Shown: piece after piece, positions 9,489 through 18,968 of the stretch
Layout: each line of letters opens with the position of its first letter
Position numbering within the stretch: the stretch's first letter is position 1
Assembly (NCBI GenBank): GCA_049115495.1
Contig: JAGDZV010000002.1
Location: 649,269-713,268 of the forward strand
Origin: JACPUW01 sp049115495
GTDB taxonomy: Bacteria; Bacteroidota; Bacteroidia; CAILMK01; JACPUW01
DNA length: 64,000 nucleotides
Direction of reading: 5' to 3'
The notes under the pieces: model-generated
What the model saw: only the letters and a program-made list of their open reading frames with translations
What the model was told of the DNA's origin: nothing
Databases searched by the model: none
Translations under genes and position numbers: made by a program

Positions 9489-10533
9489 ATAATGCCTTAT
9501 TTGCACGGTTTTCAAAATCAAAAAGAGCGCAGTTTTCCCAAGGCGACCCATCATTGGCCTGGCTACCTTTTAAAGCAATCCATGCGCCTTCCCAGTATGA
9601 TGCACCTTTTATAAAATTATGGTGATTTGAAAGTTTCACAAGCCACTTAACAAACATTGCTTGCCCTTGTTCCGAAGCCTTAAAAGCATCAATTAATTCG
9701 CTTTTTTCACCAACTATATTATTGGTCCAATCATTCCAACCAAAAGTAAAAGGGTAGGCCGTTTCAGTAAATAGAATGGGCTTTTTAAAGGTTCTATGAA
9801 TATTTAAAATTTCAGTATTAAAATCAGTGGTGTCTATACCATGCCACCAAGGATAATAAGAAAGTCCTATAAAATCGTAGTTTACAGAATCAGCTCTTTT
9901 CAAAAACGGAAAATAACTCTTGTAACCTGCAAAATGTACGATTGTTTTTATTGACGAATCCGCATCTTTTACGCCACGGTTCGCTTCATTTAAAAGTTGA
10001 ACAAAACTTAAAGGTAATTCCCAAAAATCACCTTCGGGTTTCAAAAATCCATTGTTTATTTCATTTCCTAGTTGAATAAATTCGGGCTTAATTTCTGATG
10101 CAACTCTTCTGCTGTAAATGTATACGGAATCTTTAAGCGCATTAAAACTTATGTTATTCCAAGACTTTGGCTTTTTTTGATTTCCCGGATCGGCCCATTC
10201 ATCGCTGTAGTGTAAAGAGAGCATTACAGTAAAACCATAGTTTTGAAGCCTTTTTGTTAATTTCTTAACTTCAAAAAATGAGCTGTGTTTGTTTTCTGGG
10301 CTTACCCACAGCCTTAGTCTTATGTTGTTAATGCCCGCTTCTTTTAATACGGTAAGTAGTGGTTTTTCTTTGTAAGCAGAGTCTTTAAAAACAACGTTTT
10401 CAATTTCAAGCTGCGGTAAGGTGCTAAGGTCTACCGATGCTATTTTAAGCGGTGCTGAAGGTGTTTCGACATCATCGGTATCATTGCAAGAGTAGATTAA
10501 CGAAATTATGATTAAGGTAAAAACGAGCCTCAT
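9469..10533 (-). CDS. GH53 family endo-beta-1,4-galactanase lipoprotein
   Basis: A 354-residue glycoside hydrolase of family 53, which cleaves beta-1,4-galactan side chains such as those of pectin. A lipoprotein signal (IIISLIYSC) anchors it. The TIM-barrel signatures are clear: IRLRLWVSP early, then LSLHYSDEWADPG. The acid/base Glu158 lies in IQLGNEINNG, and the nucleophile Glu257 lies in ILFTETAYP. Both catalytic glutamates are intact and the length is normal for the family. It is cotranscribed with an overlapping unknown lipoprotein. No SusC/SusD pair is adjacent, so this is not a canonical polysaccharide-utilisation locus. Confidence 0.92.
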   Translation of the reverse strand: MRLVFTLIIISLIYSCNDTDDVETPSAPLKIASVDLSTLPQLEIENVVFKDSAYKEKPLLTVLKEAGINNIRLRLWVSPENKHSSFFEVKKLTKRLQNYGFTVMLSLHYSDEWADPGNQKKPKSWNNISFNALKDSVYIYSRRVASEIKPEFIQLGNEINNGFLKPEGDFWELPLSFVQLLNEANRGVKDADSSIKTIVHFAGYKSYFPFLKRADSVNYDFIGLSYYPWWHGIDTTDFNTEILNIHRTFKKPILFTETAYPFTFGWNDWTNNIVGEKSELIDAFKASEQGQAMFVKWLVKLSNHHNFIKGASYWEGAWIALKGSQANDGSPWENCALFDFENRANKALYELGKK

Positions 10534-10599
10534 ATTTCAAAAATAGGGCCTTGCATATTTTCTTCATCCAGCTTCAAGAATTTGGTGAGCGGCTTTTTT

Positions 10600-11610
10600 C
10601 TATTCAATAATTAATTTCTTCACAACTTGCCCTTTTTCAGATTCAATTAAGATAAAGTAAATGCCGCTGTTTACATCATGCAGGTTAATGGGTTGTTTTG
10701 AATTGAAATTAACCCTCTTGAAAACAATTCTGCCATTTTGATCTAGAACTTTCAAATTAACATCATCTTCAATTTCATTTAATTTGAAAATACCTTTGCT
10801 AGGGTTGGGGTAAATGTTCAATTCCGTATCATGTGATTTAGGTAGTGAATTTCTAAGTTCTAAATCATATTCAAATACTGTTGATGTTTTGTTAGCATGT
10901 TCAATGCTTATCTCTTTTACGAGTCCATCTTTGTTATGACCAATAACTATTTTTTGATCGATTTCAAATGTGCCTTTCGGATTAACAAATAAGATGGAAT
11001 CGGTAGTAGAGGCACTATTGTAGTATTTCATAGAATGGGTTAAGGCTCCTTCACCACATGAACCATAATCAACAATATATTGAACTGAGTCTGGTCTTTT
11101 TTTAGCGCCGTTATAAAAGAAATAATATGTTGTACTGGAGCCAAGAAAGTAATCAATATGAATGGAATCTACTCTGTGGTTTAGATCGAAGTAAAAGGTA
11201 GAATATTTTAATGAATTAACGAATTCGAAGAATTGAATCCTTTTACCCGCGAAAATATCAGTGTGGTTAATTCTTACGCCAAGTTCGTAGTTGTTGGAAT
11301 CCTGTTTTAATTCACCGCATTTGTGAAATGAGCCACTCGGCGAATCATAGTTGCTTATAAAAATTGTAGTGTCAGATTGACTTACGAGTTTAATTGAATC
11401 CACAAATTTTCTATCTCCCCAAAACTTTGCAAGAAAGTACATTGAATCTTCACCATTTACCAACCGCTTGTTTTTAACTAAAGTGTTGTGATTTGCCAAA
11501 TCTCCATAAAAAGCCTCGTGAAAATATCTTACTTCTAGCGGGTTGTATTGGCCAAAGAGTTGGCTAAAACCAAAAATTAAAGGGATGAAAAAGAACTTAT
11601 TTTTCAACAT
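10600..11610 (-). CDS. T9SS type A sorting-domain secreted protein, unknown function
   Basis: A secreted protein of 336 residues if started at the ATG at 11610, which gives a good signal peptide ending near FSQLFGQ; an upstream ATG at 11661 would add 17 residues. The last about 75 residues are a type A T9SS sorting domain: LNIYPNPSKGIF, then LKVLDQNGRIVF, and the terminal SGIYFILIES and KKLIIE strands. The rest is beta-rich and not recognised. It should cross the outer membrane through the T9SS and be attached or released. It sits 66 bp upstream of the GH53 gene in the same direction. Confidence 0.8.
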   Translation of the reverse strand: MLKNKFFFIPLIFGFSQLFGQYNPLEVRYFHEAFYGDLANHNTLVKNKRLVNGEDSMYFLAKFWGDRKFVDSIKLVSQSDTTIFISNYDSPSGSFHKCGELKQDSNNYELGVRINHTDIFAGKRIQFFEFVNSLKYSTFYFDLNHRVDSIHIDYFLGSSTTYYFFYNGAKKRPDSVQYIVDYGSCGEGALTHSMKYYNSASTTDSILFVNPKGTFEIDQKIVIGHNKDGLVKEISIEHANKTSTVFEYDLELRNSLPKSHDTELNIYPNPSKGIFKLNEIEDDVNLKVLDQNGRIVFKRVNFNSKQPINLHDVNSGIYFILIESEKGQVVKKLIIE

Positions 11611-11824
11611 GAGGTAATTTACATTAAGGCTAATCATAGTGCATTTCTTTCTTAGATTCAAAAGTTAAATTAGAGACTCATTTAGCTAAGCACTATTGTT
11701 TCTTTAGCTAGCATTTATGTAACAATGTCTTAAATTGAGCTATAAATCATTGTTTTTCACATGTTCAGTTTTATTTCGCTTAAAAATAAACTCATTAACC
11801 ATTTGGTTGGGTTGGGCAGTTGAA

Positions 11825-12136
11825 TTAAGTATTTATAAAATTTAAAGCCTGCAAAGCGAGTTTATTCCAGTCACTACTAAATGCATTGGGTACCTGCAAC
11901 CAATCTTTCATTGGGCGTTTCTTACCAGATGGATCCCAGAGTTGAGCACCTGGGTATTTATTAATAATCAGGTATGCTTCTTCTCTTCCAATTTTAAAAA
12001 CCATTTCATCTTTAAAGAATGCTGCAAAGGCTTTTCCGTTTGCTTTAATGCAAGGTTTGCCAAACATTTGTCCTGTATTGACCTTATGAGAAATTTCAAG
12101 TTCACTTCCTATTTTTTCGTAAATCGATTTGCTCAT
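11825..12136 (-). CDS. TfoX/Sxy N-terminal-domain family protein
   Basis: A 103-residue protein related to the TfoX N-terminal domain or MmcQ-like fold. The segment MFGKPCIKANGKAFAAFF followed by EMVFKIG is the characteristic hairpin. Stand-alone domains of this kind are common, and their role is unknown; the competence function of full-length TfoX cannot be assumed because the C-terminal domain is absent. The gene is isolated, with spacers of over 200 bp on both sides, and probably has its own promoter in the 12137-12533 gap. Confidence 0.65.
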   Translation of the reverse strand: MSKSIYEKIGSELEISHKVNTGQMFGKPCIKANGKAFAAFFKDEMVFKIGREEAYLIINKYPGAQLWDPSGKKRPMKDWLQVPNAFSSDWNKLALQALNFINT

Positions 12137-12533
12137 TAGTTTTATTATTTGGGGTGTTTTATCGTACTTTATTATGTCCTAATGCCGGTACCTTGAAAAG
12201 GACATATCTAACCATCTTAATTTTTAGTTAAAATTTAATGCAAGGTTAAAAAAAAAACAATCCTGTATGTTTTAAATCACTTGGTTATGTAGTTTCTTGA
12301 ATTGGGGATTTTGCAGCTATGGGCTTTAGAACTAATGTGCTCAATTCATTCAGATTAATCAATCGAAAAAATTGATATGACCTTTCATTTTTATGACGGC
12401 ACAAGAGTTAAATCGAAATAGCCGGCTGAGATAGCTTATCCAAGCTTTTACATGAGTTCAAAACAATTTTCAAAACCTTAATTCTCAATATTACATTTAT
12501 ATTGAACCCGATTTTTCGGACTAAAACAACCTT
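12137..12533. other. Intergenic region without a gene
   Basis: This 397-bp AT-rich spacer separates the divergent TfoX-like and Asp-box propeller genes. A run of ten A residues lies near 12248. I see no convincing ORF, tRNA or strong hairpin. It presumably contains the two divergent promoters. Confidence 0.5.
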
Positions 12534-15500
12534 ATGAAACGCATTTTACCCGCCATAGCAGCTTGCTTGTTACTTTTTGTCTCAAATCATTCCCATGCCC
12601 AAAGAAAAGGTTCAGCAGCGGAGCCTATAAAATCAGAGCTTTTTGATGGGCTTAAGTTTAGAAGCATTGGCCCAGCGTTTATGTCAGGTAGAATTGCTGA
12701 TTTGGCCATAGACCCAACAAACGAAAATGTGTGGTATGTAGCTGTAGGCTCAGGTGGTGTTTGGAAAACAGTAAATGCCGGTACCACTTTTAAACCAATT
12801 TTTGATAAGCAATCGGTTTATTCAATAGGTTGCGTTTCGCTTGATCCAAACAACCCCTACACCGTTTGGGTAGGTACTGGCGAAAACGTAGGAGGGCGCC
12901 ATGCTGGTTTTGGCGATGGTATTTATAGAAGCCAAGACGGCGGCGAAACCTGGGAAAATATGGGACTAGAGAATTCAGAACATATTTCAAAGATTATTGT
13001 GCACCCTGAAAACTCAGACGTAATTATGGTGGCTTCTCAAGGGCCACTTTGGAGCGCGGGTGGCGATCGTGGTTTCTTTAAATCAATAGACGGCGGCAAA
13101 AGCTGGAAGAAAACCTTAGGAGATAATGAGTTTACGGGAGTAACTGATATGGTTTACGACCCCAGAGATCCTAATAGAATTTATGCTGTTACTTGGCAGC
13201 ACCATAGAACCGTGGCATCGTGGATGGGCGGTGGTAAAAAGTCAAGGTTGTATGTTTCAAATGATGCAGGTGATTCTTGGACCCAACTAAAAACTGGTTT
13301 GCCCGAAGGCAACTGGGGGAAAACGGGGTTAGCCATATCGTCACAAAATCCCGATGTGCTTTATGCTGCCATTGAGTTGAATCAAAGAACCGGTGGTGTA
13401 TGGCGATCAGAAAACCGCGGTGGTAGTTGGACAAAAATGTCTGATGCCGTTGCTGGAGCTACTGGTCCGCATTACTATCAAGAAATTTTTGCTTCGCCAC
13501 ATAAGTTTGATAGATTGTATTTGATGAATAACCGCTTAATGAAATCAGAAGATGGCGGAAAGACCTTTGCCAACATGGACGAAACAGCCAAGCATGGCGA
13601 CAACCATGCGGTAGCTTTTAAAGCAAGTGATCCTAACTATTTATTGGTTGGTACTGATGGCGGACTTTATGAAAGTTTTGATTTAGGCGCTACTTGGCGT
13701 TTTATGCAAAACCTGCCGCTTACGCAGTTTTATAAGTTGGCAGTAGATGATGCCGAGCCTTTTTATAACATTTATGGCGGCACACAAGATAATAGTACCG
13801 AAGGTGGCCCATCAAGAACCGATAATCATCATGGAATTAGAAATGCCGATTGGAAGGTAGTACTCAATTGGGATGGTCATCAGCCGGCCACAGAGCCCGG
13901 AAACCCAGATATAATGTATGGCCAAAGGCAGGAGGGAACCTTGAGCAGAATAGACCTAAAGTCTGGAGAAGTGATTGATATAATGCCTCAAGCGGGAGCT
14001 AACGAAGATTATGAACGCTACAATTGGGATGCACCAATTTTGGTATCGCCACATTCGCCAAGTACAATTTATCATGGTTCGCAGCGCTTATGGAAATCAA
14101 CAGATCGCGGAGATTCTTGGGTAACGCTTTCAGGTGATTTGACACGAGGTCAAGAACGTATGGCATTGCCAATAATGGGCGGCACCCAAAGCTGGGATTC
14201 GCCGTGGGATCTGCTGGCCATGTCTAATTTTAATACCATAACATCAATTGCTGTTTCGCCAAAAAATGAGAAGGTAATTTTTATAGGAACCGATGATGGC
14301 CTAATACAAGTTACAAGCGATGAAGGTAAGAATTGGAAAAAGATAGAAGTGAGCAAACTAGGAGTGCCAAGCCGCTGCTATGTAAATGATATTAAGGCCG
14401 ATTTGATTGATGAAAACACTTTTTATGTAGCGCTTGACAATCATAAAGAAGGCGATTACAAGCCCTATTTATTTAAAACAACAGATAAGGGTGCCTCTTG
14501 GAAAAGGATAGATAATGGCCTTGGTACAAAGAATTTGGTTTGGCGCATTGTGCAAGATCATGAAGACAAAGATTTAATGTTTGTAGGTACCGAATTTGGA
14601 GTTTTTGTAACCATTGATGGCGGCCAAAGCTGGACCGAGATGAATGGAGGAATACCAACGATATCGTTTAGAGATTTGGCCATTCAAAGGCGCGAAAATG
14701 ATTTAGTATGTGCTTCTTTTGGCCGTGGTTTTTATGTGCTCGATGATTATACAGCCTTAAGAAAGGTAAATAAGACCCAACTTGCCGAAAACGCTAGCCT
14801 TTTTGAACCAAGAAGAGCATGGTGGTATATTGAGAAATCAGTTTTAAGCTTTGGTGGTCCAAGGGGCTCTCAAGGGGCTCAATTGTTTGTTGCACCTAAT
14901 CCTGATTTTGGAGCTGTATTTACCTATTACTTAAAAAATGAGTTTAAAAGCCTTGAAAAGCTTAGGCAAGAAAGCGAAAAAGAGAATAATACTAATATTT
15001 CTTTTACCGGTTGGGAAGCCATTGAAGATGAAGCTAGAGAAATAAAGCCATTTGTTTACCTTGAAATAAAAGACGAAAGTGGAGCAGTGGTAAACCGCAT
15101 AAAAGCCACCAATAAAGCAGGATTTAACCGCGTAGCTTGGAATTTGCGAGTAGGGGGCTCTGGCACCCTTATGCTTGATAAAAAGAACCAAAAGCTCACG
15201 GCATTATTGGCCGCTCCAGGTAATTATACCGCCACACTTTTCGCTTTTGAGCAAGGAAAAGCAACTCAATTGGGGCAACCCGTAAAAGTGCTAGTAGAAC
15301 GGCTAGGCGAAACAGCCCTACCCGGAGCGCCTATTGAAGAAGTAGCCACATTTTGGCGTAAATACGAGCAAATGACCAGAGAGGTAAATACCTTAAAGAG
15401 CCAATTGGCTACAACAAGAAAAGTAAGTGATAAGCTACTGTTAGCAGCACAAAGCACCAATGTAAATGCAGGTGTTTTAGAACGAATTGCTAAGTTAAAA

Positions 15501-15782
15501 TCTGAGCTTGATGCAATTGATAGTCAATTAAACGGAAACCCGGCCAAGGTGCAAGTAGGAGAGAAGGTAAAGCCAAATATTGGAGATAGACTATTTGCAC
15601 TAAATAGAGGTATTTCGCTTTCAACTCATGGCCCTACCGCCACACACCTACAAACTGTTGCCATTATTGAGTCAGAATTTGAAAGTATGAACAATGAACT
15701 AATTAAATTGAGAGCTGAAGCACAACAAATTGCAGCCATAATAAAAGATGCCGGCGGCCCTTGGATTGAGGGTTTGGAGTAA
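12534..15782 (+). CDS. Large secreted Asp-box (BNR/VPS10-like) beta-propeller protein
   Basis: A 1082-residue secreted protein with a signal peptide ending at SHAQ. At least ten Asp-box motifs (S/T-x-D-x-G-x-S/T-W/F) run through the first 700 residues: SQDGGETW, SIDGGKSW, SNDAGDSW, SENRGGSW, SEDGGKTF, SFDLGATW, STDRGDSW, TSDEGKNW, TTDKGASW and TIDGGQSW. These match sortilin/VPS10-type or glycosidase-like propellers. The C-terminal 300 residues include a beta sandwich and a helical stretch (near 15360-15760). It is often annotated as a glycosyl hydrolase, but no sialidase catalytic set is evident. There is no T9SS tail. The gene stands alone. Confidence 0.85.
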   Translation: MKRILPAIAACLLLFVSNHSHAQRKGSAAEPIKSELFDGLKFRSIGPAFMSGRIADLAIDPTNENVWYVAVGSGGVWKTVNAGTTFKPIFDKQSVYSIGCVSLDPNNPYTVWVGTGENVGGRHAGFGDGIYRSQDGGETWENMGLENSEHISKIIVHPENSDVIMVASQGPLWSAGGDRGFFKSIDGGKSWKKTLGDNEFTGVTDMVYDPRDPNRIYAVTWQHHRTVASWMGGGKKSRLYVSNDAGDSWTQLKTGLPEGNWGKTGLAISSQNPDVLYAAIELNQRTGGVWRSENRGGSWTKMSDAVAGATGPHYYQEIFASPHKFDRLYLMNNRLMKSEDGGKTFANMDETAKHGDNHAVAFKASDPNYLLVGTDGGLYESFDLGATWRFMQNLPLTQFYKLAVDDAEPFYNIYGGTQDNSTEGGPSRTDNHHGIRNADWKVVLNWDGHQPATEPGNPDIMYGQRQEGTLSRIDLKSGEVIDIMPQAGANEDYERYNWDAPILVSPHSPSTIYHGSQRLWKSTDRGDSWVTLSGDLTRGQERMALPIMGGTQSWDSPWDLLAMSNFNTITSIAVSPKNEKVIFIGTDDGLIQVTSDEGKNWKKIEVSKLGVPSRCYVNDIKADLIDENTFYVALDNHKEGDYKPYLFKTTDKGASWKRIDNGLGTKNLVWRIVQDHEDKDLMFVGTEFGVFVTIDGGQSWTEMNGGIPTISFRDLAIQRRENDLVCASFGRGFYVLDDYTALRKVNKTQLAENASLFEPRRAWWYIEKSVLSFGGPRGSQGAQLFVAPNPDFGAVFTYYLKNEFKSLEKLRQESEKENNTNISFTGWEAIEDEAREIKPFVYLEIKDESGAVVNRIKATNKAGFNRVAWNLRVGGSGTLMLDKKNQKLTALLAAPGNYTATLFAFEQGKATQLGQPVKVLVERLGETALPGAPIEEVATFWRKYEQMTREVNTLKSQLATTRKVSDKLLLAAQSTNVNAGVLERIAKLKSELDAIDSQLNGNPAKVQVGEKVKPNIGDRLFALNRGISLSTHGPTATHLQTVAIIESEFESMNNELIKLRAEAQQIAAIIKDAGGPWIEGLE

Positions 15783-16205
15783 GCTTTGTATATATCAAAT
15801 TAAGACTTCCGAAATTGTTGGTTTTTTTAAAAAATAAAGTCATTCCTGACTTGAGTTGGATTCTTCTAAATTGAAAAACAAAGTTGGTTTAGACAAGCAT
15901 TTAAACCTGACAATTCTTTTGTAGATATAAGGTAGTTGCTTGCGGTCAAGAATAATATTCTGCCTAATGTAGAAGTGGCTGGTTTTTTTACCAACCAATG
16001 ATTCTTTCATGGGTAAACTAACCCGCCTATTCATGAGTGCTGATTGGTGAAAAATGTCATGTTTTTGAAACATGACATTTTTAATTAAAGAATAAATTTT
16101 CGAATAGTGTTGCTGCACCTTGTCCAGAGGTGAAACGAAAAAATGCTCAAAAATTATTGATAAACGATAATTATATATCATATTTGAATAAATATTTATT
16201 GTAAA
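15783..16205. other. Intergenic region, AT-rich, with one long palindrome
   Basis: This 423-bp gap lies between the propeller gene and the DUF2975 operon. It contains a weak minus-strand reading frame (15840-16181, 113 codons) that I do not accept as a gene, because it has no recognisable motif and includes a perfect 33-bp hairpin. The palindrome is listed separately. The remaining sequence shows nothing I can name. Confidence 0.5.
16050..16082. repeat. Perfect 15-bp inverted repeat (TGTCATG hairpin)
   Basis: The arms AAAAATGTCATGTTT (16050-16064) and AAACATGACATTTTT (16068-16082) are perfectly complementary around a TTG loop. The A-tract on one side and T-tract on the other make it a plausible bidirectional terminator. 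It could also be an operator for the DUF2975/YozG pair 123 bp downstream. Its TGTCAYG...CRTGACA core resembles the hairpin at 26571-26590. Confidence 0.7.
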
Positions 16206-16823
16206 ATGAAAACACCATTAAGTCTTAGATTCTTTTATTTGCTATCAAAGATTGCCTATTGGGGCGTTGTAGCGTTAATTGCTTTAGTGGCAATAATTGT
16301 ATTAATCACTTTTACATTAGACCCCCAGGGCCTACCTTTAAGCTTTGCTTCAGACCTTAGTTTTAGCAAAGAAGTGTTCTACATGAATAGCGAGTTAGGT
16401 ACACCTGTAGAAATGACTCTTTATGCCGAAGGAGTTGATATTCCTGTAAAGGAATTGTCTGCACAGGTTATAATTGGAGTAAGGGTAATTAGCTTTTTAT
16501 GGCTCTTTTGCTTGTTGTATATTTTTAGAAGTCTTAAAACCTTTTTTAAAAATGTAATTGACGGAAAAGTTTTTGAAGCTAATAGTATTGCTTTACTTAA
16601 TAAAACCGCCATAGCACTTTTGGTACTAGAAGTAATTGAGTTGGCTTCCGGCATTTTTGGATATTATTTTGTTAAAAATAACTTTGATTTGGGCGAGCTT
16701 ACACAAACTTTCAATTGGCCAATTTTATCAGCTAATTTGTTACTGGCACTTACGCTATGGGTATTAGTAACCATATTTACTAAAGGCAAAAAGCTTGAAG
16801 AAGAACAAAAACTAACAGTGTAA
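16206..16823 (+). CDS. DUF2975 four-helix membrane protein
   Basis: A 205-residue inner-membrane protein with four hydrophobic segments, near residues 12-37, 92-112, 135-158 and 175-196. The pattern is that of DUF2975, a family regularly encoded just before a YozG-type regulator. The stop codon overlaps the start of the regulator gene by 1 bp, so the pair is coupled. Function is not known; the conserved pairing suggests that the membrane protein senses something and the regulator responds, but this is inference. Confidence 0.85.
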   Translation: MKTPLSLRFFYLLSKIAYWGVVALIALVAIIVLITFTLDPQGLPLSFASDLSFSKEVFYMNSELGTPVEMTLYAEGVDIPVKELSAQVIIGVRVISFLWLFCLLYIFRSLKTFFKNVIDGKVFEANSIALLNKTAIALLVLEVIELASGIFGYYFVKNNFDLGELTQTFNWPILSANLLLALTLWVLVTIFTKGKKLEEEQKLTV

Positions 16824-17035
16824 TGGCCATAATTGTAAATTTAGACGTAATGCTTGCTAAGCGTAAGATGTCTCTTACAGAGCTCTCAGAAAAGGTGGGA
16901 ATTACCATGGCCAATTTGTCAGTTCTTAAGAAAGGAAAAGCAAAGGCCGTTAGATTCTCAACTCTCGACTCTATTTGTAAGGTGCTTGATTGCCAACCCG
17001 GCGATATTTTAGAGTGGCAAGATGAGAATATTTAA
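16823..17035 (+). CDS. YozG-type Cro/CI helix-turn-helix regulator
   Basis: A 70-residue protein that is almost entirely an XRE-family HTH: LDVMLAKRKMSLTELSEKVG, then ITMANLSVLKKGKAKAVRF and a C-terminal STLDSICKVLDCQPGDILEW. It is the compact YozG type that accompanies DUF2975 proteins. It begins within the stop codon of the DUF2975 gene (1-bp overlap). It probably autoregulates the operon; the palindrome at 16050-16082 is a candidate site, though the distance is rather long. Confidence 0.9.
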   Translation: MAIIVNLDVMLAKRKMSLTELSEKVGITMANLSVLKKGKAKAVRFSTLDSICKVLDCQPGDILEWQDENI

Positions 17036-17068
17036 GCGACAACATATTTTTTATTTATAATAAATATG

Positions 17069-18172
17069 TCAATAATCAGAATTAAAACAATCCAAGCTAA
17101 AATCAACACCTTTGTCTACTATCCACTGCGCATCATCTTGAGTTCTCGGTATAGTCTGGTCAGAAATTGATTTAGCAAAAGTGGTGTCATCAACCTGAAT
17201 GCAAGATAGTTGTGGGTTTTGGTAAGCTTGAAACCAAAAAAGGTTTTTTATACTTCCATTATTTAATTTTACCGTGTAAAGTTGGTTGTTTTGACAACGT
17301 ACTTCACCAAGAATTGGATTATTGCTAAGATCAAGAGTTCTTAGTTTATTATTGTCACACCACAAAAAGTTTAAGTTGTGGCATTGGCTTACATCAAGTT
17401 GATTAATGTGGTTGTCTGTTGCATCAATAGCTTCAAGTAATTTATTATTTGTAAGATTTAATGCTTCAATTCGGTTATTGGCTACCCTTAATTTTATAAG
17501 TTTTTGGTTGTCACCAACATCAAGTTGGTTTAGTCCACAGTTTCTAACATCTAGCTCTTCTAAATCAACACAATGATTTAAACTCAGGTTTTTAAACGTA
17601 TTACCATTGGCGCTAAGCTTTTTAAGTTTTGTGCAGTTAGAAATATCTAAAGTTAATGCATGTGAATATGATGTTTCTAAATTTACCAACTCGGAGTTTT
17701 TACTAAGATTTAATGATCTAAGCTCCGGGTTGTTATTACAATATAGATCAGTAAGCTCTATGTTGTTGCTTAGGTCAAGAGTTGTTATTTTATTTTGGCT
17801 ACAAATAAGCACTTTTAACTTGAGATTATAACTTAAATCAAGGGCCGTTAAATTGTTATCCATAAGGTCTAAAAGCTCCAAATTAGGGAATTGCTCAATA
17901 CCTTTAATGCTGCCAATATTTTTAAATGCTAGGTGTAATTCGGTAAGTAAAATAGCTTCATTGGGTTCAAATTTTCCATTTTGATTTATGTCAAGCTTTG
18001 AGTCAACTTTACCATCTCCGTTTAGATCAATAGTATTTTCAGTAAATAAATAATTCTTAAAATTCTGATCTTGAATTTCAATTTCTGGCGCTTTACAATT
18101 TTGAAATAAATTGCAGATTAGTGTAAAATTAATTAAAAGAACAAAGGGCAGTTTTAACCAGCTCAAATGCAA
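17069..18172 (-). CDS. Leucine-rich repeat protein with EF-hand-like calcium loops
   Basis: This exported protein has 367 codons from a TTG at 18172; no nearer ATG keeps the hydrophobic leader, which ends near LICNLFQNC (a weak lipobox). Residues about 47-75 hold two dockerin/EF-hand-like loops, DLNGDGKVDSK and DINQNGKFEPNE. Then come about ten LRR units of 21 residues with the L-x-x-L-x-C/A-x-x-N-x-L pattern, such as LKVLICSQNKITTLDLSNN and LEAIDATDNHINQLDVSQC. Surface protein-protein binding is likely. It converges on the YozG gene across 33 bp. Confidence 0.8.
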   Translation of the reverse strand: MHLSWLKLPFVLLINFTLICNLFQNCKAPEIEIQDQNFKNYLFTENTIDLNGDGKVDSKLDINQNGKFEPNEAILLTELHLAFKNIGSIKGIEQFPNLELLDLMDNNLTALDLSYNLKLKVLICSQNKITTLDLSNNIELTDLYCNNNPELRSLNLSKNSELVNLETSYSHALTLDISNCTKLKKLSANGNTFKNLSLNHCVDLEELDVRNCGLNQLDVGDNQKLIKLRVANNRIEALNLTNNKLLEAIDATDNHINQLDVSQCHNLNFLWCDNNKLRTLDLSNNPILGEVRCQNNQLYTVKLNNGSIKNLFWFQAYQNPQLSCIQVDDTTFAKSISDQTIPRTQDDAQWIVDKGVDFSLDCFNSDY

Positions 18173-18236
18173 ATAGTTTTAGAGGAAATTTATTAACAGT
18201 AGTTTTTAATGAATCTGCCAAAATTAAAACACAGCT

Positions 18237-18614
18237 CTATTTTTTTTCTTGTCTAAGAATTTTTTCCATTTTGCGGCCTTTGGCTAGTTCATCAATAAGC
18301 TTTTCCATTTGCCGGCATTGCTTGTACAATTCAAATTCATCCTCAATTTCTTCAATTCTATAGCCACAAACCACACCTTTAATCATGTGTGCATTCTTAT
18401 GAATCTTCGCTCTTTCAAAAAAGGTTCTGTAGGTTACCTTTTCATCAATCATTGCATCAATGTCCTCTTTGTTAAATCCAGTAAACCACTCTAAAACTTG
18501 GTGAAACTCTTCTTTTGTTCTTCCATTTTTTTCTAATCTATTCCAATAGAGCGGATAAATTGAGCCAAAAACCATATTTGCTAGTTTCTCATTTTTTTCT
18601 GTTGTTACTTTCAT
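18237..18614 (-). CDS. DUF2200 family protein
   Basis: A small cytoplasmic protein, 125 residues from the ATG at 18614, which gives the family's usual start MKVTTEKNEKLANM; an ATG at 18647 would add an atypical 11-residue lead. Conserved family features are GRTKEEFHQVLEWFTGF, then HMIKGVVCGYRIEEIE and the C-terminal LAKGRKMEKILR. No reaction is known for DUF2200. It is monocistronic, with a 354-bp AT-rich gap upstream. Confidence 0.85.
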   Translation of the reverse strand: MKVTTEKNEKLANMVFGSIYPLYWNRLEKNGRTKEEFHQVLEWFTGFNKEDIDAMIDEKVTYRTFFERAKIHKNAHMIKGVVCGYRIEEIEDEFELYKQCRQMEKLIDELAKGRKMEKILRQEKK

Positions 18615-18968
18615 TTTCTTCAATTTAGATGTATGGTTTCGCTGCAATTATAAATCAATTCTTTTATTGATTGATAATAACTATAATAGTTAGAGGTTAG
18701 CCACATATTATTTGCGTTATTAGCAGAATTAAAGTTTACCTTTAAAAAATGCTTTTAAACAATTATTACAAACCATTGTAAACTAATTGTTCCAATCACT
18801 TGCTTCAAAATTGGCTTTGTATTATCCATTCTGATTGTAGATTGAGATCTTTCAGTTAATTATGAATTACTTGCATTACAATTTGTAACAGTAATTAAGT
18901 TGTTAGCTAAATCATTTTAAATCAGCCTATTTTAGATGTTTTTATTGTTATACTTCTCATTTGCTAAC
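18615..18968. other. Intergenic region with imperfect inverted repeat
   Basis: This 354-bp, very AT-rich spacer lies between the DNA ligase stop and the DUF2200 start, both on the minus strand. An imperfect inverted repeat, ACAATTATTACAA (18759-18771) and TTGTAAACTAATTGT (18776-18790), may be the ligase terminator or a DUF2200 operator. No other feature is supported. Confidence 0.45.

Noticed and set aside
12534..15782. Sialidase or glycoside hydrolase assignment for the Asp-box protein
   Set aside because: Asp-boxes are structural; I see no sialidase Arg triad or catalytic Tyr/Glu arrangement.
15840..16181. Minus-strand reading frame of 113 codons
   Set aside because: It has no recognisable domain, an odd composition, and contains a perfect 33-bp palindrome, so it is more likely intergenic sequence.
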